Below, in pieces: positions 16,073-23,461 of a stretch of 64,000 bases of DNA. Within the stretch, counting starts at the first letter, position 1. Each line of letters starts with the position of its first letter. The notes under the pieces were generated by a model. That model searched no databases and was not told where the DNA came from. It was given only the letters and a program-made list of their open reading frames with translations. Source of the stretch: a virus; IMG/VR virus record IMGVR_UViG_3300037606_000137, positions 46,381 through 110,380 of that record; one strand, written 5' to 3'. The position numbers and the translations under genes are program-made.

Positions 16073-16962
16073 ATAATAAATTAAAATTAGATGATCGTAT
16101 GAAACAATACGAACATATTAATAGAAACTATTTAATTCCTAACATGTATAATGTTATTCGTTTAGATGGTAAAGCTTTTCATACATATACAAAGCAATTT
16201 ATTAAACCATTTGATGATGTATTTATTAATGCAATGAATGAAACTGCAAAATATATATGTGAAACAATGCAAGGTGCAAAATTTGCTTTTGTACAAAGTG
16301 ATGAAATATCTATATATTTTACAGATACTGATAACCATGAACAACAATTATGGTTTGGTGGTAATATACAAAAAATAGTATCAGTAGCAGCATCTAAAGC
16401 AGCAGCAAAATTTAACCAAATTATATTTTTACATAATTCAAAATCTACAATAGAAGAATTACAACAACTACAATTAGCCGAATTTGATGCTCGCGTTTTT
16501 CAATTACCAAACAAACATGAATTATTAAATTGTTTTATTTGGAGACAAGAAGATTGTATTAGAAATAGTGTATCTACTGTAGCACAATATTTTTATTCTA
16601 CAAAAGAATTACATAAAAAAACAGTAAAAGATATGAAAACTATGCTACTTGAAAGTGGTAGAGCATGGGAAAATTATAATTCAAAATATAAAAATGGTAG
16701 ATTTATTTCTAAAGAAATTTATATAAATGATATTTTAGTTGGTGATAATGAAACAGAAATTCGGTACCAACCAGATAATGAAGGTATTTTTAAATCTAAA
16801 TATGGTAGAGCATTACAATTAAACACGTCTGAAAATGATGAAATTGATTGGTGTGATATTAAAATTAAAAAAATGAGATCTTTTTGGAATATTTCTAATG
16901 CTAATATATTTTTAAACGTTAGAGAAACATTAATAAAAAAATATTTTCATAATGATAAATAA
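16069..16962 (+). CDS. Thg1-like 3'-5' nucleotide-adding tRNA polymerase
   Basis: 297 residues. Shows the Thg1 catalytic palm: RLDGKAFHTYTKQF at 31-44 (metal Asp33) and FVQSDEISIYF at 74-84 (Asp78, Glu79), plus PFDD and N-terminal MKQYE. Family members add nucleotides to RNA 5' ends in the 3'-5' direction: tRNA-His maturation in eukaryotes, template-dependent 5' repair of tRNAs in bacterial and archaeal Thg1-like proteins. Here it could repair or edit phage or host tRNAs; the phage tRNA cluster begins 1.6 kb downstream and includes degenerate copies. Coupled to the ECF sigma gene by ATGA. Confidence 0.85.
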   Translation: MNNKLKLDDRMKQYEHINRNYLIPNMYNVIRLDGKAFHTYTKQFIKPFDDVFINAMNETAKYICETMQGAKFAFVQSDEISIYFTDTDNHEQQLWFGGNIQKIVSVAASKAAAKFNQIIFLHNSKSTIEELQQLQLAEFDARVFQLPNKHELLNCFIWRQEDCIRNSVSTVAQYFYSTKELHKKTVKDMKTMLLESGRAWENYNSKYKNGRFISKEIYINDILVGDNETEIRYQPDNEGIFKSKYGRALQLNTSENDEIDWCDIKIKKMRSFWNISNANIFLNVRETLIKKYFHNDK

Positions 16963-17338
16963 TACAAATAAATTTATAATTATAAATGATAATCTAATTT
17001 CAATCAGTGATATTGTATTAATTAAACCTGCATTATATCATAATGGATATTCTGCATCATTTTCAATTATATTTAATAATAATAATATTGAATTGAATCA
17101 ATATTATTATTATAATGAGTTTAGTAATAATTATGATAATTCTCCAACAGTCACTAAAAACATTATTAAAAACTCTATATTAGATTTTTTAAATGATGAA
17201 ATATTAAAATTTAAATTTTTATTAATAAATAATGACATTAATAAAAATTTAAATTATTTACAAACAAGTGATTTAAAAGAAAAATATGAAAAATGTGAAA
17301 TTTATGAAAATATGATAAATGATGTTAATAATTTATAA
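16952..17338 (+). CDS. Hypothetical protein, 128 residues
   Basis: Not recognised. Asn/Tyr/Ile-rich. Overlaps the end of the Thg1-like gene by 11 nt. The opening (FIIINDNLISISDIV) resembles that of the next gene, so the two may be distant paralogues. Confidence 0.55.
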   Translation: MINNTNKFIIINDNLISISDIVLIKPALYHNGYSASFSIIFNNNNIELNQYYYYNEFSNNYDNSPTVTKNIIKNSILDFLNDEILKFKFLLINNDINKNLNYLQTSDLKEKYEKCEIYENMINDVNNL

Positions 17339-17347
17339 AATAAATAT

Positions 17348-17656
17348 ATGAAAATAATAATAGATAATGATGGTGATGCAATTTTCTTACATAAAGAAAA
17401 TATTAAGAGTATTTCAAAAATAAAAAGTAATAGTTCTTATCTTTATTTTAATGTTAATTGGATAGATGGAGCAGAGAATTCATTTATTTTTGAATATTCA
17501 AATTATGATATGGATAAAGATATTTTATTAAATAAAATATCAAAAATACGTTTAGATATACTTAGTGATTTAAATGGTGGAATTAATCCTGAAATAATGT
17601 TTCCGGAAATTAATTTAAAAAAAGAAATTAAATTAACTACTCATCCAAATATATAA
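17348..17656 (+). CDS. Hypothetical protein, 102 residues
   Basis: Not recognised. N-terminal strands with an acidic turn (IIIDNDGDAIFLHKENI) and a helical centre; similar in outline to the preceding protein. Followed by a tract of AAAT repeats (17659-17692). Confidence 0.55.
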   Translation: MKIIIDNDGDAIFLHKENIKSISKIKSNSSYLYFNVNWIDGAENSFIFEYSNYDMDKDILLNKISKIRLDILSDLNGGINPEIMFPEINLKKEIKLTTHPNI

Positions 17657-17692
17657 AATAAATATATAAAATAAATAAATAAATAAATAAAT

Positions 17693-18097
17693 ATGGACGT
17701 TTTCCTTGGTGGTACATGTAATAATTCTGAATGGAGAGATGAATTAATACCTTTATTAAATTGTGATTATTTTAATCCTGTTGTAGATGATTGGACAGAA
17801 GATGCACAAAAATTAGAATTACAAAAACGCATAGAATGTGATTTTGTGCTTTATGTAATAACACCAAAAATGACTGGTGTGTATTCATTAGTCGAAGCTA
17901 CAGATGATTCAAATAAGAGACCACAAAGAACTATATTTTGTGTTCTTACAAATGATGATGGTAACGAATTTACAGAATCACAATTAAAGTCATTAGAAAT
18001 GACAAAAAATTTAATTAGAAATAATAATGCTAGAGTTTTTGATACGTTACAAGATATTGCAAGTTTTTTAAATTATATGAATTTGGTACCAAATTAA
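17693..18097 (+). CDS. Nucleoside 2-deoxyribosyltransferase-like protein
   Basis: 134 residues. VFLGGTCNNSEWRDELIPLL, DDWTEDAQ, and MTGVYSLVEATDDSNK follow the pattern of nucleoside 2-deoxyribosyltransferases (the second block is where the catalytic Glu lies). These swap or hydrolyse the base of deoxynucleosides or deoxynucleotides, so a role in phage nucleotide salvage or base modification is likely; the fold is also close to TIR and NAD glycohydrolase domains. Confidence 0.75.
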   Translation: MDVFLGGTCNNSEWRDELIPLLNCDYFNPVVDDWTEDAQKLELQKRIECDFVLYVITPKMTGVYSLVEATDDSNKRPQRTIFCVLTNDDGNEFTESQLKSLEMTKNLIRNNNARVFDTLQDIASFLNYMNLVPN

Positions 18098-18164
18098 ACT
18101 TAATTGTTTTTATTCTGTATAATAATTCTAAATAACAAAAATAAAAAGAATTAAAATTATTATT

Positions 18165-18335
18165 ATGGACAAGAATCAAATTTTTACAGAATTAGAAACA
18201 TTATGGGAAGCATTTAAAGCAGAACATGAATCAACAAAGAAAATTGCAGGTGGTAGAGCTAGAAAAGCAATTGGTGAAATGAAAAAATTAGTTACACCTT
18301 ACCGTCAAGCATCTGTTGAAGCAGGAAAATTATAA
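18165..18335 (+). CDS. Small histone H1-like (Hc1-type) protein, 56 residues
   Basis: ATG at 18165, TAA at 18333. The protein is basic and helical: FTELETLWEAFKAEHEST, then KKIAGGRARKAIGEMKKL. The second block matches the AGxRxRKAxxELKKL pattern of small histone H1-like proteins found throughout Bacteroidetes (about 56-60 residues). It probably binds DNA in the cell or the virion. Likely acquired from a host lineage. Confidence 0.75.
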   Translation: MDKNQIFTELETLWEAFKAEHESTKKIAGGRARKAIGEMKKLVTPYRQASVEAGKL

Positions 18336-18373
18336 AAAATAAATAAAAATTTTTATATATCAAAATAAATTCT

Positions 18374-18381
18374 TATATTTG
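18374..18381 (+). promoter_or_regulatory. TATATTTG promoter at the head of the tRNA region
   Basis: TAnnTTTG-type -7 element. Transcription would start near 18388 and meet the terminator at 18563-18591, giving a short RNA of about 200 nt, with readthrough feeding the tRNA cluster. Confidence 0.6.
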
Positions 18382-18431
18382 TTTTGTAAAAGTAAAAAGG
18401 GAAGAAAAAAAATTAATATATACAATTAAGA

Positions 18432-18524
18432 ATGAAAAATTTATCAAACATATTAGTGGATCGTTATTATGATCGTGAACCGGAGAGATTACTTGGGACT
18501 AACAATGTTATGTGTAAATTTTAA
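18432..18524 (+). CDS. Possible 30-residue peptide within a short transcript
   Basis: ATG 18432 to TAA 18522-18524 encodes MKNLSNILVDRY...VMCKF, a basic peptide with no recognised family. It is the only open frame in the ~200-nt unit between the promoter at 18374 and the terminator at 18563. The unit may instead be a noncoding RNA. Confidence 0.35.
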   Translation: MKNLSNILVDRYYDREPERLLGTNNVMCKF

Positions 18525-18562
18525 TTATTAAAAAGATATTAAATTTTTAAACAAATAACTGA

Positions 18563-18591
18563 AAAGTCCCTTAGCAATAAGGGACTTTTTT
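18563..18591 (+). terminator. Rho-independent terminator
   Basis: AAAGTCCCTTA pairs with TAAGGGACTTT around GCAA, followed by T's. Confidence 0.9.
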
Positions 18592-18605
18592 ATTTTAAAT
18601 CATAT

Positions 18606-18677
18606 GCTCCTATCGTCTAACGGTCAGGACTCTACCTTTTCAAGGTAGCAATGAGAGTTCGATTCTCTCTGGGAGTA
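18606..18677 (+). tRNA. tRNA-Glu (UUC)
   Basis: 72 nt, cloverleaf complete. Acceptor GCTCCTA with TGGGAGT (two wobble pairs), anticodon arm CTACC-TTTTCAA-GGTAG giving anticodon TTC, T arm GAGAG-TTCGATT-CTCTC. No CCA encoded. Confidence 0.92.
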
Positions 18678-18759
18678 CAAAAAATAAATTGTAGTGTACA
18701 ATAGGTGAAATTTGTATATGAATGGTAAGACAGCTCGAGACTGTATTTATTTTTTTTAA

Positions 18760-18839
18760 CTAGATGCTTGAGCAGTTGGTTGAACTCGCCTGTTTTGGGA
18801 ACAGGAGCATTTGCGTAGGTTCGAATCCTACCATCTAGA
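18760..18839 (+). tRNA. tRNA-Pro (UGG)
   Basis: 80 nt. Acceptor CTAGATG with CATCTAG (perfect), anticodon arm CCTGT-TTTGGGA-ACAGG giving anticodon TGG, T arm GTAGG-TTCGAAT-CCTAC, discriminator A. No CCA encoded. Confidence 0.92.
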
Positions 18840-18858
18840 CATAAATTATTGATAACAA

Positions 18859-18946
18859 ACAAGTTACAATAAAAAATATATTTACTAGTAATGTTTAGTA
18901 AATTAAAGATAATAGTTGGATAATGAAAATATGAGCTGTAACTTGT
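18859..18946 (+). other. Structured intergenic segment between tRNAs (nested inverted repeats)
   Basis: The 196-nt gap 18840-19035 has no gene. It holds ACAAGTTACA (18859-18868) matched exactly by TGTAACTTGT (18937-18946), and inside it a hairpin TTTACTA/TAGTAAA (18881-18902). This looks like an RNA that folds and may be a processed spacer or small RNA. No tRNA could be fitted to it. Confidence 0.35.
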
Positions 18947-19035
18947 ATAATAGTAATTATAAGCTAGAATATAGAAATGATATAATATTTAAGTATTATT
19001 ACAGTAAGAAAGAATTAAATTGAATTGAAGTATTT

Positions 19036-19110
19036 TTTATGTGTGGTGTAATTGGATAGGCACGCTTGCGTTGAGTGAGTAGATTATTGGTTCGAATCCA
19101 ATACATGAAA
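19036..19110 (+). tRNA. tRNA-like sequence, possibly tRNA-Gln (UUG), degenerate
   Basis: 75 nt with acceptor TTTATGT/ACATGAA (one wobble) and a good T arm ATTGG-TTCGAAT-CCAAT. The anticodon stem GCTTG/TGAGT pairs only with wobbles. The loop CGTTGAG would give TTG but has G instead of the nearly universal T33. Either a decayed tRNA or one needing repair or editing. Confidence 0.5.
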
Positions 19111-19120
19111 CAAAAAATAA

Positions 19121-19191
19121 GGTCCATTGGTGAAATGGTATCATGACTCACTGTCTATGAGTTGTCGTCGGATCGTAACCGGCATGGACCG
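19121..19191 (+). tRNA. tRNA-Asp (GUC)
   Basis: 71 nt. Acceptor GGTCCAT/ATGGACC (perfect), anticodon arm ACTCA-CTGTCTA-TGAGT giving GTC, T arm GTCGG-ATCGTAA-CCGGC, discriminator G. Position 37 is T, where a purine is usual. Confidence 0.85.
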
Positions 19192-19217
19192 CTAAAGAAA
19201 CAAAAATAATAAAATAA

Positions 19218-19290
19218 GGTCCTGTAGCACAATTGGTAGTGTAACTTGTTGTCTGCGAGATGGTTGACGGTTCGAATCCGTTCAGGACCG
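19218..19290 (+). tRNA. Second tRNA with anticodon GUC (Asp-type)
   Basis: 73 nt. Acceptor GGTCCTG/CAGGACC (perfect), D stem GCAC/GTGT, anticodon arm ACTTG-TTGTCTG-CGAGA (outer A-A mismatch), T arm GACGG-TTCGAAT-CCGTT, discriminator G. Read literally the anticodon is GTC again with T37, like its neighbour, so the pair looks like a diverged duplication. Confidence 0.75.
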
Positions 19291-19310
19291 CAATAAACTG
19301 AGTTAGTGTA

Positions 19311-19337
19311 CTACAAGTTCGAAACTTGTGATCTTGA
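19311..19337 (+). other. tRNA 3'-half remnant
   Basis: ACAAG-TTCGAAA-CTTGT is a perfect T arm followed by GATCTTGA, but no matching 5' acceptor or anticodon arm precedes it. Probably a decayed tRNA. Confidence 0.45.
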
Positions 19338-19473
19338 CAAAAAAAAATTAAAAAAGATGAAAAAAATAATAGTAAATAAAAATGTAATGATAAGTGTAAG
19401 AAATATTTCTTATTCATATTATTATAACTTATTGAAATCTCAATGAGACTGAAATTGTATTTTAACAAATTTT

Positions 19474-19507
19474 AAGTCCTATTGAGAAATCAGTAGGACT
19501 TTTTTTA
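19474..19507 (+). terminator. Rho-independent terminator inside the tRNA cluster
   Basis: AAGTCCTATTGA pairs with TCAGTAGGACTT around a GAAA tetraloop, then seven T. It separates the tRNA-Asp genes from the interrupted tRNA-Tyr. Confidence 0.9.
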
Positions 19508-19510
19508 TAA

Positions 19511-19556
19511 CCGACAGTATGCAAGTGGTTAAAGCAGGGGGATTGTAAATCCTGTT
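19511..19556 (+). tRNA. tRNA-Tyr (GUA), 5' part; gene interrupted by a 588-bp insertion
   Basis: Acceptor 5' strand CCGACAG, D arm TGC...GCA, anticodon arm GGGGA-TTGTAAA-TCCTG giving GTA. The acceptor finds no partner in the following bases. Its exact complement CTGTCGG lies 658 bp downstream at 20175-20181, beyond an HNH endonuclease gene. Joining 19556 to 20145 rebuilds an 84-nt class II tRNA-Tyr with variable arm TTCTCTTCGGAGTTC (stem CTC/GAG around TTCG). Confidence 0.82.
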
Positions 19557-20144
19557 ACAGTCAATTCGAATTTAATATATAAAGATAAAAAACTATATAT
19601 GTGTGATTTGAAAAAATGTGAAAATTGTGATAACGATCATAATGGTGATTATGGAAGTGGAAGATTCTGTTCGAATAAATGTGCTAGAGGATTCTCAACC
19701 AAAAATAAACGAAAAGAAATAAATAAAAAAGTAAGTAATACATTACAGTTAAAATTAAATAATGGATTAACAACACAACAAGTAATACAAAAAAAATATG
19801 CAGCTAAACACGCTTCTTATATTAGAGAAACTGAAATAACTACATTATATGATTTAAGTACACGTACAATAAGTAAAATATTAAAAAGATTAAAATTACC
19901 ATGTTCATTATGTAAATGGTATGTTGAAGATGTTGTTGGTGATTTACATCATATAATAGAAAGAAAAAATGGTGGTTCAAACAATCATGATAATTTAACA
20001 TATGTATGTCCTAATTGTCATAGATTAATTCATTCTAATAAAATAGATAATAGTAAAATAATAAATCTTAAAGATTATATTGGTGACGAATGGAAAAAAT
20101 ATTATTATGTAATCAATAAAAAATTAATAAACAAATAATTTGTT
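19557..20144 (+). mobile_element. 588-bp insertion in tRNA-Tyr carrying an HNH endonuclease gene
   Basis: The insert is bounded by TGTT on both sides (19553-19556 and 20141-20144), as expected for a target-site duplication or short homology. Only 42 nt precede and 6 nt follow the HNH gene, too little for a group I or II intron core, and no cut point gives the U before / G at the end expected of group I introns. It looks like a mobile endonuclease gene rather than a self-splicing intron. Confidence 0.7.
19599..20138 (+). CDS. HNH homing endonuclease
   Basis: 179 residues. An N-terminal zinc-binding segment (CENCDNDH, FCSNKCARGFST) is typical of phage HNH proteins. The middle has a helix-turn-helix-like stretch (LYDLSTRTISKILKRL). 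The C-terminal HNH motif is CSLC, DLHHIIERKNGGSNNHDNL, then CPNCHRLIH, with both Zn Cys pairs and the catalytic His pair present. It lies wholly inside a tRNA-Tyr gene, so the likely target is an uninterrupted tRNA-Tyr variable-arm sequence. The stop is 6 nt before the tRNA resumes. Confidence 0.9.
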   Translation: MCDLKKCENCDNDHNGDYGSGRFCSNKCARGFSTKNKRKEINKKVSNTLQLKLNNGLTTQQVIQKKYAAKHASYIRETEITTLYDLSTRTISKILKRLKLPCSLCKWYVEDVVGDLHHIIERKNGGSNNHDNLTYVCPNCHRLIHSNKIDNSKIINLKDYIGDEWKKYYYVINKKLINK

Positions 20145-20185
20145 CTCTTCGGAGTTCGTAAGTTCAAATCTTACCTGTCGGACCA
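20145..20185 (+). tRNA. tRNA-Tyr (GUA), 3' part with encoded CCA
   Basis: Variable arm remainder CTCTTCGGAGTTC, T arm GTAAG-TTCAAAT-CTTAC, acceptor 3' strand CTGTCGG, discriminator A (20182) and CCA (20183-20185). It is the exact partner of 19511-19556. It is the only tRNA here seen with an encoded CCA. Confidence 0.82.
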
Positions 20186-20351
20186 CAACAATTTTAAGTT
20201 GTACTTCTAATTTTATTAAATTAAAACATAAATATGTTGATGTATTTTTGTTTTAATTTTTTTGTTTATATAATTGTATTCATAACAATTTAAACAAAGT
20301 TAAACAATTCATATATAATACTATAGAAAATATAGTAAATATAGTAAAGCT

Positions 20352-20885
20352 ATGGGAACAATAAAAGATTATATACAAGAAAGAATAACATTAAATCATT
20401 TACCTTTAAATATTAATGAATGTTTAGCTGTTATAGAAACATATGAAACAATATATTCTAATGTTTCAGAGAAAGAACGTTTTTTTTTATTTATCAAAAA
20501 TAAAGTTGGAGAAATACTAACAAATATTGATGAAGATTTGTCTGAAATTTTAGGATGGTTACATGTACATAAAAGTAAACAAGATATAGTTTATTTTTTA
20601 TTTGAAACCGAAGAAGATTATTATAATTGGTTAAGTGTTCGTAAAGATTTATATTTACAATTAAATGAAGATTACACAAGATTATTAAATTTTTTAGAAT
20701 TATCGACTATGGATTTCATTTCTGATATAACTACTAATTGTAATTATATCTTAGAATTAAAAAATAAAAAAACAGATTTTAAAAAAGAAGGATATGGTGT
20801 TGATGTTGAATCAACAATATCATTCATTAAATACTTAGGTGCATCATTTAAAAAAGGATATAACTTTAAACCAACAAAAATATGA
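20352..20885 (+). CDS. Hypothetical protein, 177 residues
   Basis: Not recognised. Largely helical, soluble, charged. First gene after the tRNA region; the 166-bp gap before it holds TTCATATATAATA and no clear TAnnTTTG box. Overlaps the next start by ATGA. Confidence 0.55.
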   Translation: MGTIKDYIQERITLNHLPLNINECLAVIETYETIYSNVSEKERFFLFIKNKVGEILTNIDEDLSEILGWLHVHKSKQDIVYFLFETEEDYYNWLSVRKDLYLQLNEDYTRLLNFLELSTMDFISDITTNCNYILELKNKKTDFKKEGYGVDVESTISFIKYLGASFKKGYNFKPTKI

Positions 20886-21145
20886 AAATAAAATTTTTGT
20901 TTTTCAATACTTTTGATAGTACCGAACCATGTGATATTAAAATACTTTCTGGTAATAGTTTAAAAGAAATACTTTCAGATAATTATACTATTAATGATAC
21001 ACATTATAACGATTATAATGATATAGAAAAAACATTATTAAATGGTGGTAAAGTTGTACTTGATGAATCATCTGATAAATCAGATGATCCACAATTTTGG
21101 CATGAAGACGATTGGATTATAAAAATAGAAATAATAGAAATATGA
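20882..21145 (+). CDS. Hypothetical protein, 87 residues
   Basis: Not recognised. Acidic (DESSDKSDDP, HEDDW). Coupled to both neighbours by ATGA overlaps. Confidence 0.55.
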   Translation: MKIKFLFFNTFDSTEPCDIKILSGNSLKEILSDNYTINDTHYNDYNDIEKTLLNGGKVVLDESSDKSDDPQFWHEDDWIIKIEIIEI

Positions 21146-21393
21146 ATACAATTAAAATAAGACAATACACACCACCACAATTATCAGTTTTTGATTTCAA
21201 TGATCAATTTATTGGATTTATTAACCATTATGAAGAATTTAAATCGTTACAAAATGATATTTTTAATAATGCTATTACTGGTTATTACGCTACTTATGGT
21301 GAACATAAAATAATTTTTACAGAATTTGGTTATGTTGGTATAGATAATATTATATTTTTAAAATCACTTTATAATATAAAACATGAATATTAA
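21142..21393 (+). CDS. Hypothetical protein, 83 residues
   Basis: Not recognised. Start chosen at ATG 21142, which overlaps the upstream stop as ATGA; an earlier in-frame ATG at 21112 lies deep in the previous gene. Its end overlaps nadE by 11 nt. Confidence 0.55.
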   Translation: MNTIKIRQYTPPQLSVFDFNDQFIGFINHYEEFKSLQNDIFNNAITGYYATYGEHKIIFTEFGYVGIDNIIFLKSLYNIKHEY

Positions 21394-22297
21394 AAATATT
21401 GATGTTAGTAAAATTTCAGATTTAATTTTATTAACAAAAGATTTAAGAAATTTCAAAAGTGAAATTGTATTAAAAGCAAAATTAGAAGCAATAAACAATT
21501 TTTTTAAAACACATAATTTAGATTCTTGTGTTTTAGGTTTATCTGGTGGTATAGATTCATCAGTTGTTTTAATGTTATTATTAGAAGCATCAAAATTATC
21601 AGAATCACCAATTAAAAAAGTGATTGGTGCATTTATGCCAATTTATTCTCAAGGTATTACTGGACAAGATGCTGCTAATGTATATGTAAATCAATTATTA
21701 TTATTTCTTGCAGAAAGTTATAGTGTATTTAATTATAGAAAAATAGATTTAAGTATAGTTTCAAACGAATATAGTAAAACATTAAATATACGTGATAAAC
21801 GAACAGTTGGACAAATTGATTCTATTATTAGAACACCTGCAATGTATGGTCTTGCTGCTGATTTACAATATAGAAATTTTAAATCTATTGTTGTAGGAAC
21901 TACAAATAGAGATGAAGGTGCATATATCGGATTTTATGGTAAAGCAAGTGATGGAATGAATGATCTTCAACCAATTGCTGATTTACATAAATCAGAAGTT
22001 ATTGAATTAGCAAAATTGTTAAACATTGATAAACATATTATAAATCGTCCACCAATGGGTGATGTTTGGGATGGATCATTAGATGAAGATACAATTGGTG
22101 CACCTTATTGGGCATTAGAAATGTATCAAATACTTATGGAATTTAATGCAACATACTTAATTAATAGAGTTACAAATTGTCCAGAATTAATCAAATATGT
22201 ATTAAATATAGAATCAATTCATAATATAAATGCTCATAAATATATGGTTGGTTCTCCAAGTCATTATATCGATGTAATGAATAGAAAAATAAAATAA
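21383..22297 (+). CDS. nadE: NH3-dependent NAD synthetase
   Basis: 304 residues, similar to single-domain NadE. Amidates nicotinic acid adenine dinucleotide to NAD using ATP. ATP-pyrophosphatase loop LGLSGGIDSS at 51-60, GAFMPIYSQ, and the synthetase signature GTTNRDEGAYIGFYGKASD with NDLQPIADLHKSEV. No glutaminase domain, so it would use ammonia. With the adenylyltransferases at 5603 and 27146 it completes the NaMN to NaAD to NAD branch. It is translated within a chain of overlapping small genes. Confidence 0.92.
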   Translation: MNIKNIDVSKISDLILLTKDLRNFKSEIVLKAKLEAINNFFKTHNLDSCVLGLSGGIDSSVVLMLLLEASKLSESPIKKVIGAFMPIYSQGITGQDAANVYVNQLLLFLAESYSVFNYRKIDLSIVSNEYSKTLNIRDKRTVGQIDSIIRTPAMYGLAADLQYRNFKSIVVGTTNRDEGAYIGFYGKASDGMNDLQPIADLHKSEVIELAKLLNIDKHIINRPPMGDVWDGSLDEDTIGAPYWALEMYQILMEFNATYLINRVTNCPELIKYVLNIESIHNINAHKYMVGSPSHYIDVMNRKIK

Positions 22298-22308
22298 TAT
22301 ATAAAAAT

Positions 22309-23343
22309 ATGAAAAAACTTTTAATAAGTATAATGTTCATAATTTCTGTATTTACAGTAATTGGGCAAATAATATATAGTTGGACACCTAATGTAAATCC
22401 AGGTTGGACATCAAGTAATCCATCAGTAAGTACGTTAGGTTGGCAATCTGTTGCTAATATTGTATCTACATCTGACCAAGTTGTAATAAATGGTGGGTGG
22501 TATACATATGATGATTCACAAATAACAACATATACTAGTCCATTAATTAATACAACCTGTTTATTATCTAGTGCTGTTGTAATAAATTTCACTTTAGATA
22601 TAAATTTAGAAAACCGAAGGGATTGGTTATATTTTCAATATTCATCAGATGGTGGAACAACATGGTTAAATCCTGTAGTTACTAGTGGTTCTATTAATAA
22701 TTCTTTTGTAAATTTATCACCATTTCTACCTTTAACAGCATGGGTTAATAATAATTCAAACAGAAATGGTTGGACTAATAATATAGGGGTTATAAATTTA
22801 AGTTATACAATACCATCGTCTATTAATTCAAGATTTAGATTTATTTTTGCTTCGAACTTCGCTGTTAATACATATGGGTCAAATTTTATATATTATGCTG
22901 ATATTTCTGTTTTCCGTATATTATGTACAACACAGTTACCCATTGAGCTTATTGATTTTGTTGGATATAATGAAATTGATAATGTATTAGAATGGGAAAC
23001 AGCTACCGAAAAAAATAATGATTATTTTACATTAGAACATTCAGAAAATGGTACTGATTGGAATATAATCGGTAGAGTTGATGGTAAAGGTGATTCACAA
23101 TCAAAACAATCATATAATTTTAAACATCAAGATTTTAAATTTATAACAAATTATTATAAATTAAGTCAAACAGATTTTGATGGTGTTGTAAGAATATATA
23201 ATAATCATGTAGCAATTAACAACACACAAGGCTTTAAACACATAGTTAGAGTTATTAATTTATTAGGTCAAACAGTTGATATAAATACAACAGGTGTAAA
23301 GATTGTTATATACAGTGATGGAACAATTAAAAAAATAATGTAA
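22309..23343 (+). CDS. Secreted protein with type IX secretion (T9SS)-like C-terminal domain
   Basis: 344 residues. Signal peptide MKKLLISIMFIISVFTVIGQ. The middle is a beta-rich region (WTSSNPSVST, WQSVANIVST, YFQYSSDGGTTW). The C-terminal part reads LPIELIDFVGYNE, LEWETATEKNNDYFTLEHS, YYKLSQTDFDG, followed by IVRVINLLGQTVD...GTIKKIM. This is the arrangement found at the ends of Bacteroidetes T9SS cargo, where the terminal ~70 residues direct export across the outer membrane. Its presence in a phage implies export by the host's T9SS to the surface or medium. See also 59570. Confidence 0.8.
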   Translation: MKKLLISIMFIISVFTVIGQIIYSWTPNVNPGWTSSNPSVSTLGWQSVANIVSTSDQVVINGGWYTYDDSQITTYTSPLINTTCLLSSAVVINFTLDINLENRRDWLYFQYSSDGGTTWLNPVVTSGSINNSFVNLSPFLPLTAWVNNNSNRNGWTNNIGVINLSYTIPSSINSRFRFIFASNFAVNTYGSNFIYYADISVFRILCTTQLPIELIDFVGYNEIDNVLEWETATEKNNDYFTLEHSENGTDWNIIGRVDGKGDSQSKQSYNFKHQDFKFITNYYKLSQTDFDGVVRIYNNHVAINNTQGFKHIVRVINLLGQTVDINTTGVKIVIYSDGTIKKIM

Positions 23344-23371
23344 AAATATTTTTTTATTTAAATATTTTTTA

Positions 23372-23379
23372 TATATTTG
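23372..23379 (+). promoter_or_regulatory. TATATTTG promoter
   Basis: TAnnTTTG-type -7 element. It sits only 5 bp before an in-frame ATG at 23384, which therefore probably lies at or before the transcription start. This argues for a later start of the gene (23435 or 23462). Confidence 0.6.
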
Positions 23380-23461
23380 TTATATGAAAATATTAATAAA
23401 TTATTTAAGTGTACTTTTAGATTTAAAATCATTGATGTTTTATTTTAAACGTTCTTGTGTG

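Noticed and set aside
17659-17692. AAAT repeat tract as a regulatory element
   Set aside because: A simple low-complexity run in an AT-rich gap; a similar tract precedes the terminator at 60225, but no function is evident.
18689-18757. Another tRNA between tRNA-Glu and tRNA-Pro
   Set aside because: There are short hairpins (TTGTA/TACAA; ACAG/CTGT) but no T arm and no acceptor pairing.
19148-19468. 106-codon minus-strand frame across the tRNA genes
   Set aside because: It runs antisense through two clear tRNA genes, so it is chance.
19557-20144. Group I or group II intron in tRNA-Tyr
   Set aside because: Only 48 nt of the insert lie outside the HNH frame, no core pairings are seen, and no allowed junction in the TGTT repeat gives a 5' exon ending in U with an intron ending in G.
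22191-22592. Long open frame on the minus strand over the nadE/T9SS-cargo junction
   Set aside because: Opposite-strand shadow of two well-supported plus genes, with no recognisable product.
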